In this document: positions 1-8,311 of the stretch, piece by piece
Layout: each line of letters starts with the position of its first letter
How positions within the stretch are numbered: the first letter of the stretch is position 1
NCBI GenBank assembly: GCA_030657355.1
Contig: CP131056.1
Span: forward strand, 1,570,501-1,634,500
Length of the DNA stretch: 64,000 nt
From: Radicibacter daui
GTDB lineage: Bacteria; Pseudomonadota; Alphaproteobacteria; Radicibacterales; Radicibacteraceae
Reading direction: 5' to 3'
Program-made: the position numbers and the translations under genes
Notes under the pieces: generated by a model
The model's input: the letters and a program-made list of their open reading frames with translations, nothing else
Told to the model about the DNA's origin: nothing
Database searches by the model: none

Positions 1-719
1 GCGAGAGCGGCTCCGGCAAGAGCCTGACCGCCCGGGCCCTGATGCGGCTGTTGCCCTCGCAGGCCCGTATCGAGGCCGATACGTTGCGCTTCGATGGTAT
101 CGACATCCTCTCTGCCAGCGAGCAGCAGATGCGGGCAGTACGCGGCAAGCGGGCCGGCTTCATCCTGCAGGACCCGAAATATTCGCTGAACCCGGTCAAA
201 TCCATCGGGGCACTGGTCGCCGAGGTGTGGCGGTTGCACAAGGGCGGCAGCCGGCGCGAGGCGATGGAAGCGGCGATAAACCTGCTGGAGCAGGTGAAGA
301 TCCGCGACCCGCACCGGGTGGCGAAATCCTATCCGCACGAAATCTCCGGCGGCATGGGCCAGCGCGTCATGATCGCCATGATGCTGGCGCCCGACCCGGA
401 GATGCTGATTGCCGACGAGCCGACCAGTGCGCTCGATGCGACCGTGCAGGCCGAGATTTTGCGCCTGATCGAGGAGCTGGTGTCCGAGCGCGGCATGGGC
501 CTTCTGCTCATCAGCCATGACTTGCCGCTGGTCTCGCATTTCTGCGACCGGGTGATGGTCATGTATGCCGGCCGCGTGGTGGAGGAGCTTGCCGCCAGCG
601 AGCTGTCCTCGGCGCACCATCCCTATACGCGCGGGCTTCTGGATTGCATCCCCTCGCTCAGCCGGCCGCAGGAGCGGCTTTCCGTCCTCAACCGTGATCC
701 GGCATGGGCCAATCCATGA
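1..719 (+). CDS. Oligopeptide/dipeptide ABC transporter ATP-binding protein (OppD/DppD type), 5' truncated by window
   Basis: This is a nucleotide-binding subunit of a peptide-type ABC importer, energising uptake of short peptides at the inner membrane. The frame is open to the window edge and starts inside the Walker A loop (ESGSGKS, bases 3-23), so only the extreme N-terminus is missing. The ABC signature appears as ISGGMGQRV and Walker B as MLIADEPTSALD, followed by the H-loop ISHDLPLV. The tail has the HPYTRGLL segment typical of Opp/Dpp ATPases. The next ATPase gene overlaps its stop codon. Permeases and the binding protein would lie upstream. The substrate is inferred from the D-aminopeptidase neighbour, not visible in the ATPase. 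Confidence 0.93.
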   Translation, partial: ESGSGKSLTARALMRLLPSQARIEADTLRFDGIDILSASEQQMRAVRGKRAGFILQDPKYSLNPVKSIGALVAEVWRLHKGGSRREAMEAAINLLEQVKIRDPHRVAKSYPHEISGGMGQRVMIAMMLAPDPEMLIADEPTSALDATVQAEILRLIEELVSERGMGLLLISHDLPLVSHFCDRVMVMYAGRVVEELAASELSSAHHPYTRGLLDCIPSLSRPQERLSVLNRDPAWANP

Positions 720-1459
720 TCGATGTTGAAAATCTGCGTGTCCGCTTCGGCTCCCGCGAGGCGGTGAAGGGGGTTTCCTTCTCCGTCGGGCAGGGGGACT
801 GTTTCGGCGTCGTTGGCGAAAGCGGTTCCGGCAAGTCCACCATCCTGCGCGTGCTCGCCGGACTTTATGATGACTGGTCGGGCAAGGTTGCTTTCGGTGG
901 GGAAGCGGTCGGGCCGCGCCGCCAGCGCGCCTTCTTCCGCAAGGTGCAGATGGTGTTCCAGGATCCGTACGGCTCCCTGCATCCGCGCCAGACCATCGAC
1001 CGTATCCTCAGCGAATTGCCGCTGGTGCATGGTATGGACGATATCGACGGGCGCATCCTGCGTGCGCTCGATGCCGTGGCCCTGCCGCGTGCCGCGCGCT
1101 TCCGCTTTCCGCACCAGCTCTCCGGCGGCCAGCGCCAGCGTGTGGCGATTGCCCGTGCCCTGATCGCCGAGCCGGAAGTGCTGCTGCTGGATGAGCCGAC
1201 CAGCGCGCTCGATGTTTCGGTGCAGGCGGAGATTTTGAATCTGCTGGCGGATCTGCGGCGCGAGCGCGGCCTTACCTATCTGCTGGTCAGCCACAATCTG
1301 GCGGTCGTCGCCCATCTCTGCTCCCATGTGGGGGTGATGTATGGCGGCGAAATGGTGGAGCTGACGGATGCGGCGACGCTGCGCGAGGGGCGGGTTAGTC
1401 ACCCCCACACGCAGGAACTGCGGCGCCTCAGCGTCGAGCTTGAAGAGACGGGGAACTGA
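716..1459 (+). CDS. Oligopeptide/dipeptide ABC transporter ATP-binding protein (OppF/DppF type)
   Basis: Second ATPase of the peptide importer, expected to pair with the preceding subunit. It shows Walker A GESGSGKST, signature LSGGQRQRVAIARAL, Walker B VLLLDEPTSALD and H-loop VSHNLAVV, so it looks fully active. I place the start at 716 because the ATG overlaps the upstream TGA by four bases (ATGA coupling) and gives the usual MIDVENLRVRF opening. An in-frame ATG at 704 would add four residues and is the alternative. A DAP-type D-aminopeptidase follows after about 30 bases, so transporter and peptidase probably share a transcript. Confidence 0.92.
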   Translation: MIDVENLRVRFGSREAVKGVSFSVGQGDCFGVVGESGSGKSTILRVLAGLYDDWSGKVAFGGEAVGPRRQRAFFRKVQMVFQDPYGSLHPRQTIDRILSELPLVHGMDDIDGRILRALDAVALPRAARFRFPHQLSGGQRQRVAIARALIAEPEVLLLDEPTSALDVSVQAEILNLLADLRRERGLTYLLVSHNLAVVAHLCSHVGVMYGGEMVELTDAATLREGRVSHPHTQELRRLSVELEETGN

Positions 1460-1492
1460 GGTCCGGATCGCGGCCTTGTGGATGGGGTGAAA

Positions 1493-3001
1493 ATGGACAA
1501 GCAGAACTGGCCGCTGGCAGTGCAGGTGGCCGCGGATTTTGCCGCGGAGTGGAAGGCCGATGCCCCCGGCGGTGCGATTGTCGCCTTCGATGCTTCGGGC
1601 ATACGCTTTGCCCATGCCGGCGGGCTGGAGAGCCTTGCGACCCGCGCGCCCTTCACGCCGGCCAGCGTGGTGCGCTACGCCTCTGTTACCAAACATGTCT
1701 TCTGCGCCATGGTGCTGGCCCATCCGACGCTGATCGGTCTGGAAGACAGATTGGGTAAACACCTGCCGGAACTCTCGGAGCCGCTCGCCTCCGTCACCGT
1801 TGGCCGTGCGCTCAATATGACCGGCGGCCTGCCGGATGTACGCGAATGCCTGACGCTGCTGGGCCTCTCCGTCTATTCCCACACCGATGCCGAGGCGTTG
1901 CTGAAGTATCTCGCGCGGCTCACCCGCCTCAATTTCGAGGCCGGCACCGAGATTTCCTATTCCAATACCGGCTACCGGCTTGTCGAGGCGGCGCTGGAGA
2001 GCAAGGGCGTGCGCTTTGACGACTGGGTGCAGAAGGTCATCTCCGGCCCGCTGCGCATTGCGATGAAGGCACCGGATGTATGGGACGATGCCGTGCCCGG
2101 CCTTGTGCCGGGTTACTGGCACTCCGGCGAAAAGTGGCAGCTGGCGGCTGCGGGCCTGCATATTTCCGCTTCCGGCAGCCTGACGGGCAGCGCCGAGGCG
2201 CTGGCCAAGTGGCTGAAGGCCCTTGTTGCGGGCAATGGGCTGCTCAACGGCCGGTTCCCGGCGCTCTCGGCCCGGCGCACGCTCAAGGATGGCCGGCCGA
2301 CGGGATACGGGCTCGGCCTGCGCCGCTCGCTTCTTGGCGGGCGCGAGCTGCTGGGCCATGGCGGTTCTCACCCCGGCTACAAGACGCATTTCCTCATCGA
2401 GCCGGAAAGTGGAGCAGGCGTTGTCGTCGTCACCAACCGGGAAGATACCAACACTTACAAGATGGCGCTTGGCACCATGGCCGCGCTGCTGGACGAACCC
2501 CTGCCGGCTACGAGTGACATTCTGGGTGAGGGGACATGGGTCAGCGAGAGCGGCCCGTGGTGGATCACCGTCAAGGGCAGCGCCGTCAATTATATCGACA
2601 GCGAAGACATGCTTTACGCGGATGGCGAGGGCTGGGTTTCTTCCCGCTCCCCGACAGCACCGCTGCGGCTTCGCCGTGACGGTGATGCGCTGGTGGGCGA
2701 GGTAGGCCATGTGGTCCGTCGCTTCCTGCCGGCAGCAGGCGGCAAAGTCCCGGCCACGCTTTCCGGGCGCTGGGAATCGCCGGAAGGGGCCGTCTTCGAC
2801 ATCGTCGACGGGGCGCTCATCCAGGGCATCGGCCCCTGCCGGCAGGTCATGCCGCTTGAGGCGCTGGGCGGCGGGCGATATCTCTATACCCTCGTTGACG
2901 GACCCTGGCGCAAACGCGTCTGCCTGCATCAACTGGCGGCAGATCGTGTGGAGCTCGTGCTCAGCCGGGCCCGGATGATTGAGTACACGCGCGCCCGCTG
3001 A
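1493..3001 (+). CDS. D-aminopeptidase of the S12 (penicillin-recognising, beta-lactamase-fold) family
   Basis: Predicted serine aminopeptidase releasing N-terminal D-amino acids from peptides, as in Ochrobactrum DAP. With this start it has 502 residues, close to DAP. The catalytic motifs fall where the family has them: SVTK at about residues 64-67, YSN at 156-158 and HGG at about 289-291. The long C-terminal part (about residue 335 onward) fits the extra beta-barrel domains of DAP. I prefer ATG 1493, which has a GGGG ribosome-binding site just upstream; a GTG at 1478 is the alternative. It sits directly after the peptide ABC ATPases. A DD-peptidase or esterase role cannot be excluded from sequence alone. 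Confidence 0.85.
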   Translation: MDKQNWPLAVQVAADFAAEWKADAPGGAIVAFDASGIRFAHAGGLESLATRAPFTPASVVRYASVTKHVFCAMVLAHPTLIGLEDRLGKHLPELSEPLASVTVGRALNMTGGLPDVRECLTLLGLSVYSHTDAEALLKYLARLTRLNFEAGTEISYSNTGYRLVEAALESKGVRFDDWVQKVISGPLRIAMKAPDVWDDAVPGLVPGYWHSGEKWQLAAAGLHISASGSLTGSAEALAKWLKALVAGNGLLNGRFPALSARRTLKDGRPTGYGLGLRRSLLGGRELLGHGGSHPGYKTHFLIEPESGAGVVVVTNREDTNTYKMALGTMAALLDEPLPATSDILGEGTWVSESGPWWITVKGSAVNYIDSEDMLYADGEGWVSSRSPTAPLRLRRDGDALVGEVGHVVRRFLPAAGGKVPATLSGRWESPEGAVFDIVDGALIQGIGPCRQVMPLEALGGGRYLYTLVDGPWRKRVCLHQLAADRVELVLSRARMIEYTRAR

Positions 3002-3077
3002 CAAGCGGGCGCCGCCGCGCGCCCGGACCCGGCCATCCCGCCAGGAAAAGGGGGCCGGGTTTGGGGGAGTGCGCGGC

Positions 3078-3974
3078 ATGGAGATGAAGTGGCTGGAGGA
3101 TTTTGTGGCGCTCGCCGAGACGCTCAATTTCTCCAGGGCCGCCGAGCTGCGCCATGTCACCCAGTCTGCCTTCAGCCGCCGCATCAAGCAGCTTGAGGAG
3201 TGGGTGGGGGCAAGCCTTGTCGACCGCGCCTCCTACCCCTCGCGCCTCACCGATGCCGGCCAGCGTTTTGTGCCGGTAGCGCGGGAGACGCTGCGCCAGC
3301 TCTACCACACCCGCCGCGAGCTGCAGGTGGAAGAGGGCTCCGACGCGCGCACCGTGCGGGTTACCGCGCTGCACACGCTCTCCCTCACCTTTTTCCCGGA
3401 CTGGTTTGCCGCGCTCTCGCAGCGGCTGGGGCCGCTGGTGTCGATCATGAAGCCGGATTCCGGCAGCATGGAAGAGAACCTGACGTCGCTGGTGGAGGGG
3501 GAGTGCGACTTCCTGCTCACCTATGCCCATGACGATGTGCCGATGCTGCTCGACCCCGAGGCCTTCGAGCATCGCAGCGTGGGCAGCGAGAACATCGTTG
3601 CCGTTTCCGCGCCGGATGCGAACGGGGCGCCGGCGCACCGCATCGAGGCCTCGCGCAAACCCTTTGCCTATGTCGCCTACCAGCGCGGCTCGTTCTTCGG
3701 GCAGCTGCTGGATGGTGGCATCGCGACCCGCCTGCCACCCTTCGAGCGGGTGCATGTGGGCAGCATGTGCGTGGGCCTCAAGGCCATGGCGACGGCGGGC
3801 TGGGGCGTTGCCTTCGTGCCGGAGAGTCTGGCCGCCATTGAGCTGGAACAGGGGCGGCTTGTGCGGGCTGCGGGCCGGGAATGGGATATCCCCGTCGATA
3901 TCCGCCTTTATCGCTCGCGCAAGAACCGCCGGCAGGTGGTCACCCGCCTCTGGTCGGCGCTGGGCCGGAGCTGA
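3078..3974 (+). CDS. LysR family transcriptional regulator
   Basis: LysR-type regulator of 298 residues. The N-terminal winged helix-turn-helix is clear (MEMKWLEDFVALAETLNFSR, then HVTQSAFSRRIKQLEEW), followed by a periplasmic-binding-protein-like effector domain to the C-terminus. The open frame extends upstream into the aminopeptidase gene, but that extension is low-complexity Arg/Pro/Ala sequence. ATG 3078, with a GGGGGAG ribosome-binding site about 8 bases upstream, begins exactly at the HTH. It lies co-directionally after the D-aminopeptidase and converges on the D-amino-acid aminotransferase gene. By position it is the likely local regulator of D-peptide use; its effector is unknown. 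Confidence 0.9.
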   Translation: MEMKWLEDFVALAETLNFSRAAELRHVTQSAFSRRIKQLEEWVGASLVDRASYPSRLTDAGQRFVPVARETLRQLYHTRRELQVEEGSDARTVRVTALHTLSLTFFPDWFAALSQRLGPLVSIMKPDSGSMEENLTSLVEGECDFLLTYAHDDVPMLLDPEAFEHRSVGSENIVAVSAPDANGAPAHRIEASRKPFAYVAYQRGSFFGQLLDGGIATRLPPFERVHVGSMCVGLKAMATAGWGVAFVPESLAAIELEQGRLVRAAGREWDIPVDIRLYRSRKNRRQVVTRLWSALGRS

Positions 3975-3992
3975 GGCGGGTATTTACGGTGT

Positions 3993-4856
3993 TCAGATCG
4001 CGGTCTGGCGGGCGTTTTCGAGATAAAGCTCGCGCAGGCGACGGATGACCGGGCCCGGCTTGCCGTCGCCGACCGGGCGGCCGTCGATGCTCACCACCGA
4101 GACGACGAAATTGGAGGCGGAGGTGAGGCCGGCTTCCTGAGCGCCAAACGCCTCTTCAAGCGTGAAGGGCCGCTCCTCGACCGTCAGCCCTTTTTCGCGG
4201 GCGAGGGCCAGCGCGGCAAGGCGGGTACAGCCCGGCAGGGTCTTGCTGCTGCTGCCCCGGGTGATGAGGCGGCCATCGGTCGTTACGATATAGGCGGTGG
4301 AAGAAGCACCTTCCGTCACCACGCCCTCCTCGACCATCCAAGCCTCGCTGGCTCCCCTGGCTTTCGCCTCACGCTTGGCCATCACCTGCGGCAGCAGGCA
4401 GACACTCTTGATATCGCGTCGGGCCCAGCGCAGGTCCGGTACAGTGGCGACAGCAACACCCTTTTCAGCCGAGGCCACATGCTCAAGCCGTTTTTCCTGG
4501 GTGAAGAGCAGCAGCGTGGGTTTCAGATCGTCCGAATAGAGAAAATCGCGGTCCGCCGCGCCGCGCGTCACCTGCAGATAGACGAGGCCTTCGGTGAGAT
4601 TGTTTTCGCGCACGAGGCGGCGCTCGATCTCCACGATCTCATCCGTCGTAACCGGCAGGTGGATGCCGATTTCGCCGACGCTGCGCTTCAGGCGGGTGAG
4701 GTGAAGCGCGGCATCGATCAGCTTGCCTTCCAGCACTGCGGTTACTTCATAAATGCCGTCACCGAAGAGAAAGCCGCGGTCGAAGATCGACAGGCTGGCT
4801 TCTTCGGCCGGCAGGAAGGCGCCGTTGAGGTAGACGATGCGGGGCTGGCTGGACAT
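3993..4856 (-). CDS. dat: D-amino-acid aminotransferase (PLP fold type IV)
   Basis: Fold-type IV PLP enzyme of 287 residues, predicted to transfer the amino group of D-amino acids (classically D-alanine) to 2-oxoglutarate. The N-terminus YLNGAF and FDRGFLFGDGIYEV are hallmarks of the D-alanine aminotransferase/BCAT family, and RRDIKSVCLLPQVMAK places the Schiff-base lysine at about residue 150. The segment GVVTEGASSTAYIV binds the cofactor phosphate. The short length and the DIKS motif favour D-alanine aminotransferase over branched-chain aminotransferase. It lies 22 bases downstream of the DmpA-family peptidase on the same strand, so the two are probably co-transcribed. Confidence 0.87.
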   Translation of the reverse strand: MSSQPRIVYLNGAFLPAEEASLSIFDRGFLFGDGIYEVTAVLEGKLIDAALHLTRLKRSVGEIGIHLPVTTDEIVEIERRLVRENNLTEGLVYLQVTRGAADRDFLYSDDLKPTLLLFTQEKRLEHVASAEKGVAVATVPDLRWARRDIKSVCLLPQVMAKREAKARGASEAWMVEEGVVTEGASSTAYIVTTDGRLITRGSSSKTLPGCTRLAALALAREKGLTVEERPFTLEEAFGAQEAGLTSASNFVVSVVSIDGRPVGDGKPGPVIRRLRELYLENARQTAI

Positions 4857-4878
4857 CGGGGGACCTTGTTAATTCGGG

Positions 4879-5931
4879 TTATTCTGGTTTTGAAAACAGC
4901 TGCCGGACGGCATCGGGATCGAGCGGCGGCACGCGGGCGGTTTTGCCGCTTGCCGCGTTGAATCCTTCCATGGCTGTTGCCATGGTGAGGGAGTTGAGGA
5001 TGGCTTCTTCTGCCGCCTCGATCACCGCCTCGAACAGCGGGGAGACGGCATCGTTACCAAGCTCGGGATAGGTCGCCGCCATCTTGCGCCGCTCCGGCGT
5101 GCGGCGAACGGCGGAGGCGGTTGAAAAAGCGAGCGCATAATCGCCCGAGCCGTTGCTGAGTGCGGCGCCGGTACGGGCCAGCCCGCCAAAGGCACGTTTG
5201 GCAAGGCGCTCCAGAGTGCGACCGCCGAGCGGGGCGTCGGTTGCCACGATCATCACGATGGAACCGTCGCGGTCATGCTGTGGCGGTACCCGGTAGGGGC
5301 GGCCGCCGATCAGCAAATCGCCGCCATAGTTGGATTGCACCAGCACGCCCAGCCGGTATGTCGCCCCGCCGGCTTTCACCTCGCGGGAGGCCGTGCCGAT
5401 GCCGCCCTTGTGGCCGAAGGCAACGGTGCCGGTGCCGGCACCCACCGCGCCTTCCTCAACCGCGCCGGATGAGGCGGCGCCGATGGCCGCCAGCATTTCG
5501 TCAACGCTCGGCCGGGCGGCCCGAATGTCATTAAGGCGGCCATCATTGGTCTCGCCGACCACGGCATTCAGCGAAATGACCTTCTCATTGCCGCTTTGGG
5601 CCAGCGTGTAGCGGTTGATCGCCTCGATGGCGCGGCCGACGGCGAGGGTGTTGGTCAGCAGGATCGGCGTTTCGATCTCGCCCAGTTCGGCGATCTGCGT
5701 TGCCCCGGCAAACTTGCCATAGCCGTTGAAGACGGCGAGCGCGGCCGGCACCTTGTCCTGATAGAGATTGCCGCCATGGGCCAGGATGGCCGTGGCCCCG
5801 GTGCGGGTACGATCCCCCTCCACCAGCGTCACATGGCCGACGGCGACACCTTCCACATCGGTGATCGCATTCAGCGGCCCGGTGGGATAAGTGCCTGACG
5901 GAATTCCAAGTTCGCGAACGCGCCGGCGCAT
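4879..5931 (-). CDS. DmpA-family (S58) self-processing aminopeptidase (L-aminopeptidase/D-esterase)
   Basis: Homologue of DmpA, an N-terminal-nucleophile enzyme that cleaves itself into alpha and beta chains and then hydrolyses N-terminal residues of small peptides, D-amides and D-esters. The family N-terminus GPLNAITDVEGVAVGHVT is present, and the autocleavage site is readable as NGSGDYALAFS, with Gly261-Ser262 as the predicted scissile bond and Ser262 the nucleophile. At 350 residues it is slightly shorter than DmpA. It heads a two-gene minus-strand operon with the D-aminotransferase. Its start codon lies inside a ~100-bp element found twice more nearby (see leader copies). Confidence 0.88.
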   Translation of the reverse strand: MRRRVRELGIPSGTYPTGPLNAITDVEGVAVGHVTLVEGDRTRTGATAILAHGGNLYQDKVPAALAVFNGYGKFAGATQIAELGEIETPILLTNTLAVGRAIEAINRYTLAQSGNEKVISLNAVVGETNDGRLNDIRAARPSVDEMLAAIGAASSGAVEEGAVGAGTGTVAFGHKGGIGTASREVKAGGATYRLGVLVQSNYGGDLLIGGRPYRVPPQHDRDGSIVMIVATDAPLGGRTLERLAKRAFGGLARTGAALSNGSGDYALAFSTASAVRRTPERRKMAATYPELGNDAVSPLFEAVIEAAEEAILNSLTMATAMEGFNAASGKTARVPPLDPDAVRQLFSKPE

Positions 5932-6036
5932 GAACGGCCCCTGACTGGCAGCGGAAAGACTGTGCGGCGGACGTTATGCCCATCGACCGGCAAAGGGCAT
6001 CTCAAAGTTGGAATAAGGCTAGACCGGGCGCGCAAG
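5926..6036. repeat. Leader repeat copy A (between dmpA-like gene and first membrane paralogue)
   Basis: First of three copies of a roughly 100-bp element. The shared core reads GCGGCGGACGTTATGCCCAT, then a variable CGG-AAA segment and CATCTCAAAGTTGGAATAAG. Here it lies between divergent genes, so it probably carries promoters for both the peptidase operon (minus) and the membrane protein (plus). It overlaps the first bases of the peptidase gene, whose ATG is the complement of 5929-5931. Function is not established; conservation across three copies suggests a promoter or 5' UTR element. Confidence 0.75.
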
Positions 6037-6152
6037 TCTGGCAGGTTTCGCCACATCTTTTGGCTGTTTCTCCTCCCGTTCGGCGGCTGTTTTTGGCAAA
6101 ACATCCTGCGGCGGTGGCATTGCTACGGACTGCCGTAGGCATTGGGGGCATT

Positions 6153-7001
6153 TTGGTTGGAGCGATCCTGAGGGCCGGGTTCGGCGTATGGCGCAGAAGC
6201 AGGGCCGAGATCATTCAGTTTGGCTTCTTGCCTCAGGGGGTCGCTACGGGATTGCTTCTTTATGTCAGCTGGCTCGGCTCCCGCCTTAATGCCGATGACT
6301 GGGGTATTGGCGCGATGCTTGGCGTTTTCGGCGTGCTGCTGGTCGCATGGGGACTGCACTCGCTCGTAATCAGCCGTTGGGCGCGTTTTTGTCTGTTGGG
6401 GGAGTGGGGGGCCGACTGGTGGTGGTCGATCGTGCCGGATGCTGCGGCCCGCCGGACGCTGGTGGCCCAGCTTCGCGTCTTGGTGTTGATCCTTCTGGTG
6501 ATGGTGCCATTGGGTTTTGCCGCTGGTTGTGCAACCGCAGTGCTGTCGCAGGCGATTGGAAATTCGCCAGTAATCAATCTCCTGCCGCTATTATTATTCC
6601 CCGTCGCCCTTTGCATCGGAATAAGAAACGCTGCCTATCCAGTGGCCCGGGCAATCAATCTTAACGAGAGTATCTCTTCGGTCTGGCAGGCCTTAAAAGG
6701 CCGGCGATCCTGGTCGCTGCTTGGCTCTGTGGTCCTTGCCGGACTGATCTATCTCTTGGTGACGGTTCTTGCCGGGATGGCGACCGGCTTCCTTCTCGGG
6801 TTTGGCGCTGCCCTGGCAGGCGGCGGCCAGCCGATGATCTCCATCACGATACTGGTGGCGCGAGGTGTTGCCGGGTTTCTGGTTAGTTTGTTGTTTACGC
6901 CCGTTTTTGTGGTGATGATTGCCTACGCGTTGCGGGAGGCTCTGATTACGCGGGAGAAGGCGCGGGCCGCATCGGAAGCAGAACGGGCGACGGAAGAGTA
7001 G
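6153..7001 (+). CDS. Membrane protein of unknown function, tandem paralogue 1
   Basis: Predicted integral membrane protein of 282 residues, not assigned to a named family. About five or six hydrophobic segments are visible (for example LLLYVSWLG, LVLILLVMVPLGFAAG, VVLAGLIYLLVTVLAG and VSLLFTPVFVVMIAYAL). It shares with the next two genes an amphipathic opening (ILRAGFGVWRRSRAEIIQFG), the block SRWARFCLL..WWS..PDAAARR and the segment YPVARAI. I place the start at TTG 6153 after a GGGGG ribosome-binding site, because it matches the length of its paralogues' N-termini. The frame is open back to an ATG at 5976, but that part overlaps the leader repeat and is not protein-like. Confidence 0.7.
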   Translation: MVGAILRAGFGVWRRSRAEIIQFGFLPQGVATGLLLYVSWLGSRLNADDWGIGAMLGVFGVLLVAWGLHSLVISRWARFCLLGEWGADWWWSIVPDAAARRTLVAQLRVLVLILLVMVPLGFAAGCATAVLSQAIGNSPVINLLPLLLFPVALCIGIRNAAYPVARAINLNESISSVWQALKGRRSWSLLGSVVLAGLIYLLVTVLAGMATGFLLGFGAALAGGGQPMISITILVARGVAGFLVSLLFTPVFVVMIAYALREALITREKARAASEAERATEE

Positions 7002-7100
7002 CCCTGACTGGCAGTGGGGAGACGATGCGGCGGACATTATGCCCGTCAACCGGTAAAGAGCATCTCAAAGTTGAAACAAGGCCCGCTAGGGTGTGCAAGG
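7002..7100. repeat. Leader repeat copy B
   Basis: Second copy of the leader, beginning at the base after the stop codon of paralogue 1. It carries the same ordered blocks (CCCTGACTGGCAG, GCGGCGGACATTATGCCCGT, GAGCATCTCAAAGTTGAAAC) with scattered substitutions. It lacks the GCGCATGA-CGGCC segment at the left edge of copies A and C. About 110 bases separate its end from the proposed TTG start of paralogue 2. Confidence 0.72.
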
Positions 7101-7208
7101 TCTATTCAGGCCATTGTTTGGGTGCTCATCGTTTGGCGGTTTATTGTTTCTGATAAATCCCGTAAAGGTGGCGACGCTGGCCATGTCTCTAGAAAATTGA
7201 GGACTACC

Positions 7209-8096
7209 TTGATCGGGGCACTTTTAAAGGCGGGTTTTTCGATTTTAAGAACCAACGTTCGGGAGGTCCTGCGGTTTGGGGCGCTGCCTCAAATCTTGTC
7301 CACCGTCATCGCGCTGGGCGCGAATGTCGCTTTTTTTCTGCAAAGGGTGCCGGGATGGCCGGAATGGCTGCTTGCTGTGGCCGTGTTTGCCTGGATAACC
7401 GGCTTTGTCGTGCAAAGTCTGATAGTGGGGCGGTGGGCAGCTTTCTGTCTGGCAGAACCGCCGATGGTTTCCTGGTGGTCACTTAGACCGGACGCGACCA
7501 CGCGCCGGGCTGTTGGCGGCAATATAATTTTGTCGCTCGTTCTTTTTGGTGCGGCAATTCCGGTCGGTTTTATCATCGGCGGACTTTGTTTTGCTCTTAA
7601 ATACGTCACCGGGTCTGTTTTGCCGCTTCAGGGAGCGCCGGTGCTGGTTGTGCTTGCCGTCTCCTATCTTGGAATCAGGCTTCTGCCTTATGTGCTAGCC
7701 CGCTCAGCTGGCCTCAATCTGAAGCTTCGTGATGTTTGGCGACTGATGGGCGGGCGCAATGTTTGGGCTCTGTTGATCGCCCTGTTGCTTGCGTCCCTGG
7801 CCTTTCTGGTCGTGGTCTTGCCGATCCAGTTTGGTGCGACGGCGCTTATCGCAATGCTTGCCGGTGCCGCGCATCCAGACGCTATCAGCTTGTCGCTGGT
7901 ATTTCTTTATTTGACGCCAATGGCGCTGGTCACGATTGCCACCATATTTGCTGTTCCTGTGTTTTTGGTCATCACGGCCAATGCGCTGAAGGCGGCGATG
8001 AACCCCCGTATGTCAGATGGAGCCGGGAAAACGGAACGAGTAGAGCCTTCGATAGAGATGCCTCCGTCTTTTTCTGCTTCCGGAATAGCTGATTGA
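7209..8096 (+). CDS. Membrane protein of unknown function, tandem paralogue 2
   Basis: Second tandem paralogue, 295 residues, predicted multi-spanning membrane protein. Conserved landmarks align with the other two copies: LLKAGFSILRTNVREVLRFG at the N-terminus, GRWAAFCL..WWSLRPDATTRR in the middle, then LLPYVLARSAGLNLKLRDVW. The proposed start is TTG 7209, with TGAGGA about 6 bases upstream; TTG 7197 is the alternative. The longer upstream frame from 7014 reads through the leader repeat and lacks similarity to the paralogues. It is the most diverged copy, with a longer hydrophilic C-terminal tail. Function unknown. Confidence 0.68.
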   Translation: MIGALLKAGFSILRTNVREVLRFGALPQILSTVIALGANVAFFLQRVPGWPEWLLAVAVFAWITGFVVQSLIVGRWAAFCLAEPPMVSWWSLRPDATTRRAVGGNIILSLVLFGAAIPVGFIIGGLCFALKYVTGSVLPLQGAPVLVVLAVSYLGIRLLPYVLARSAGLNLKLRDVWRLMGGRNVWALLIALLLASLAFLVVVLPIQFGATALIAMLAGAAHPDAISLSLVFLYLTPMALVTIATIFAVPVFLVITANALKAAMNPRMSDGAGKTERVEPSIEMPPSFSASGIAD

Positions 8097-8145
8097 ACTG
8101 ACGGCCATATCGTCAGAGGGAGAGGGAATGTTCGCTTTGGCTGCA

Positions 8146-8256
8146 GCGCATGAGCGGCCCCGGACTGGGAGCGGAAAACTGTCCGGCGGACGTTATGCCC
8201 ATCGGTCGGTAAAAGGGTATTTTAAAGTTGGAATAAAGCCAGGCCGGACGCGCACG
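8146..8256. repeat. Leader repeat copy C, with vestige of a dmpA start
   Basis: Third copy of the leader, matching copy A more closely than B. It includes the left-edge segment GCGCATGAGCGGCCCCGGAC, which in copy A contains the reversed start codon of the DmpA-family gene. Read on the minus strand, copy C opens ATGCGC and stays similar to the peptidase start for about 22 bases, then diverges and hits a stop after 12 codons. This suggests the duplicated unit included the dmpA start region. Confidence 0.72.
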
Positions 8257-8311
8257 AAGGATGGAAAGGTCTCCCAAAGGTAGCGATGTTGGGGTGAGAC
8301 GTAAGAGGGAG

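Noticed and set aside
623-3187. 854-codon open frame on the minus strand
   Set aside because: It lies antisense to the ABC ATPase and D-aminopeptidase genes. Its translation is rich in Arg, His, Ala and Gln without domains, as expected opposite GC-rich coding sequence.
5976-6152. N-terminal extension of membrane paralogue 1 from ATG 5976
   Set aside because: It translates leader-repeat DNA, is not hydrophobic in the right place, and has no counterpart in the other paralogues.
5926-8256. CRISPR-like or transposon-derived repeats
   Set aside because: The three copies are about 1.1 kb apart, diverged, lack terminal inverted repeats and each precedes a paralogous gene, so they are duplicated leaders.
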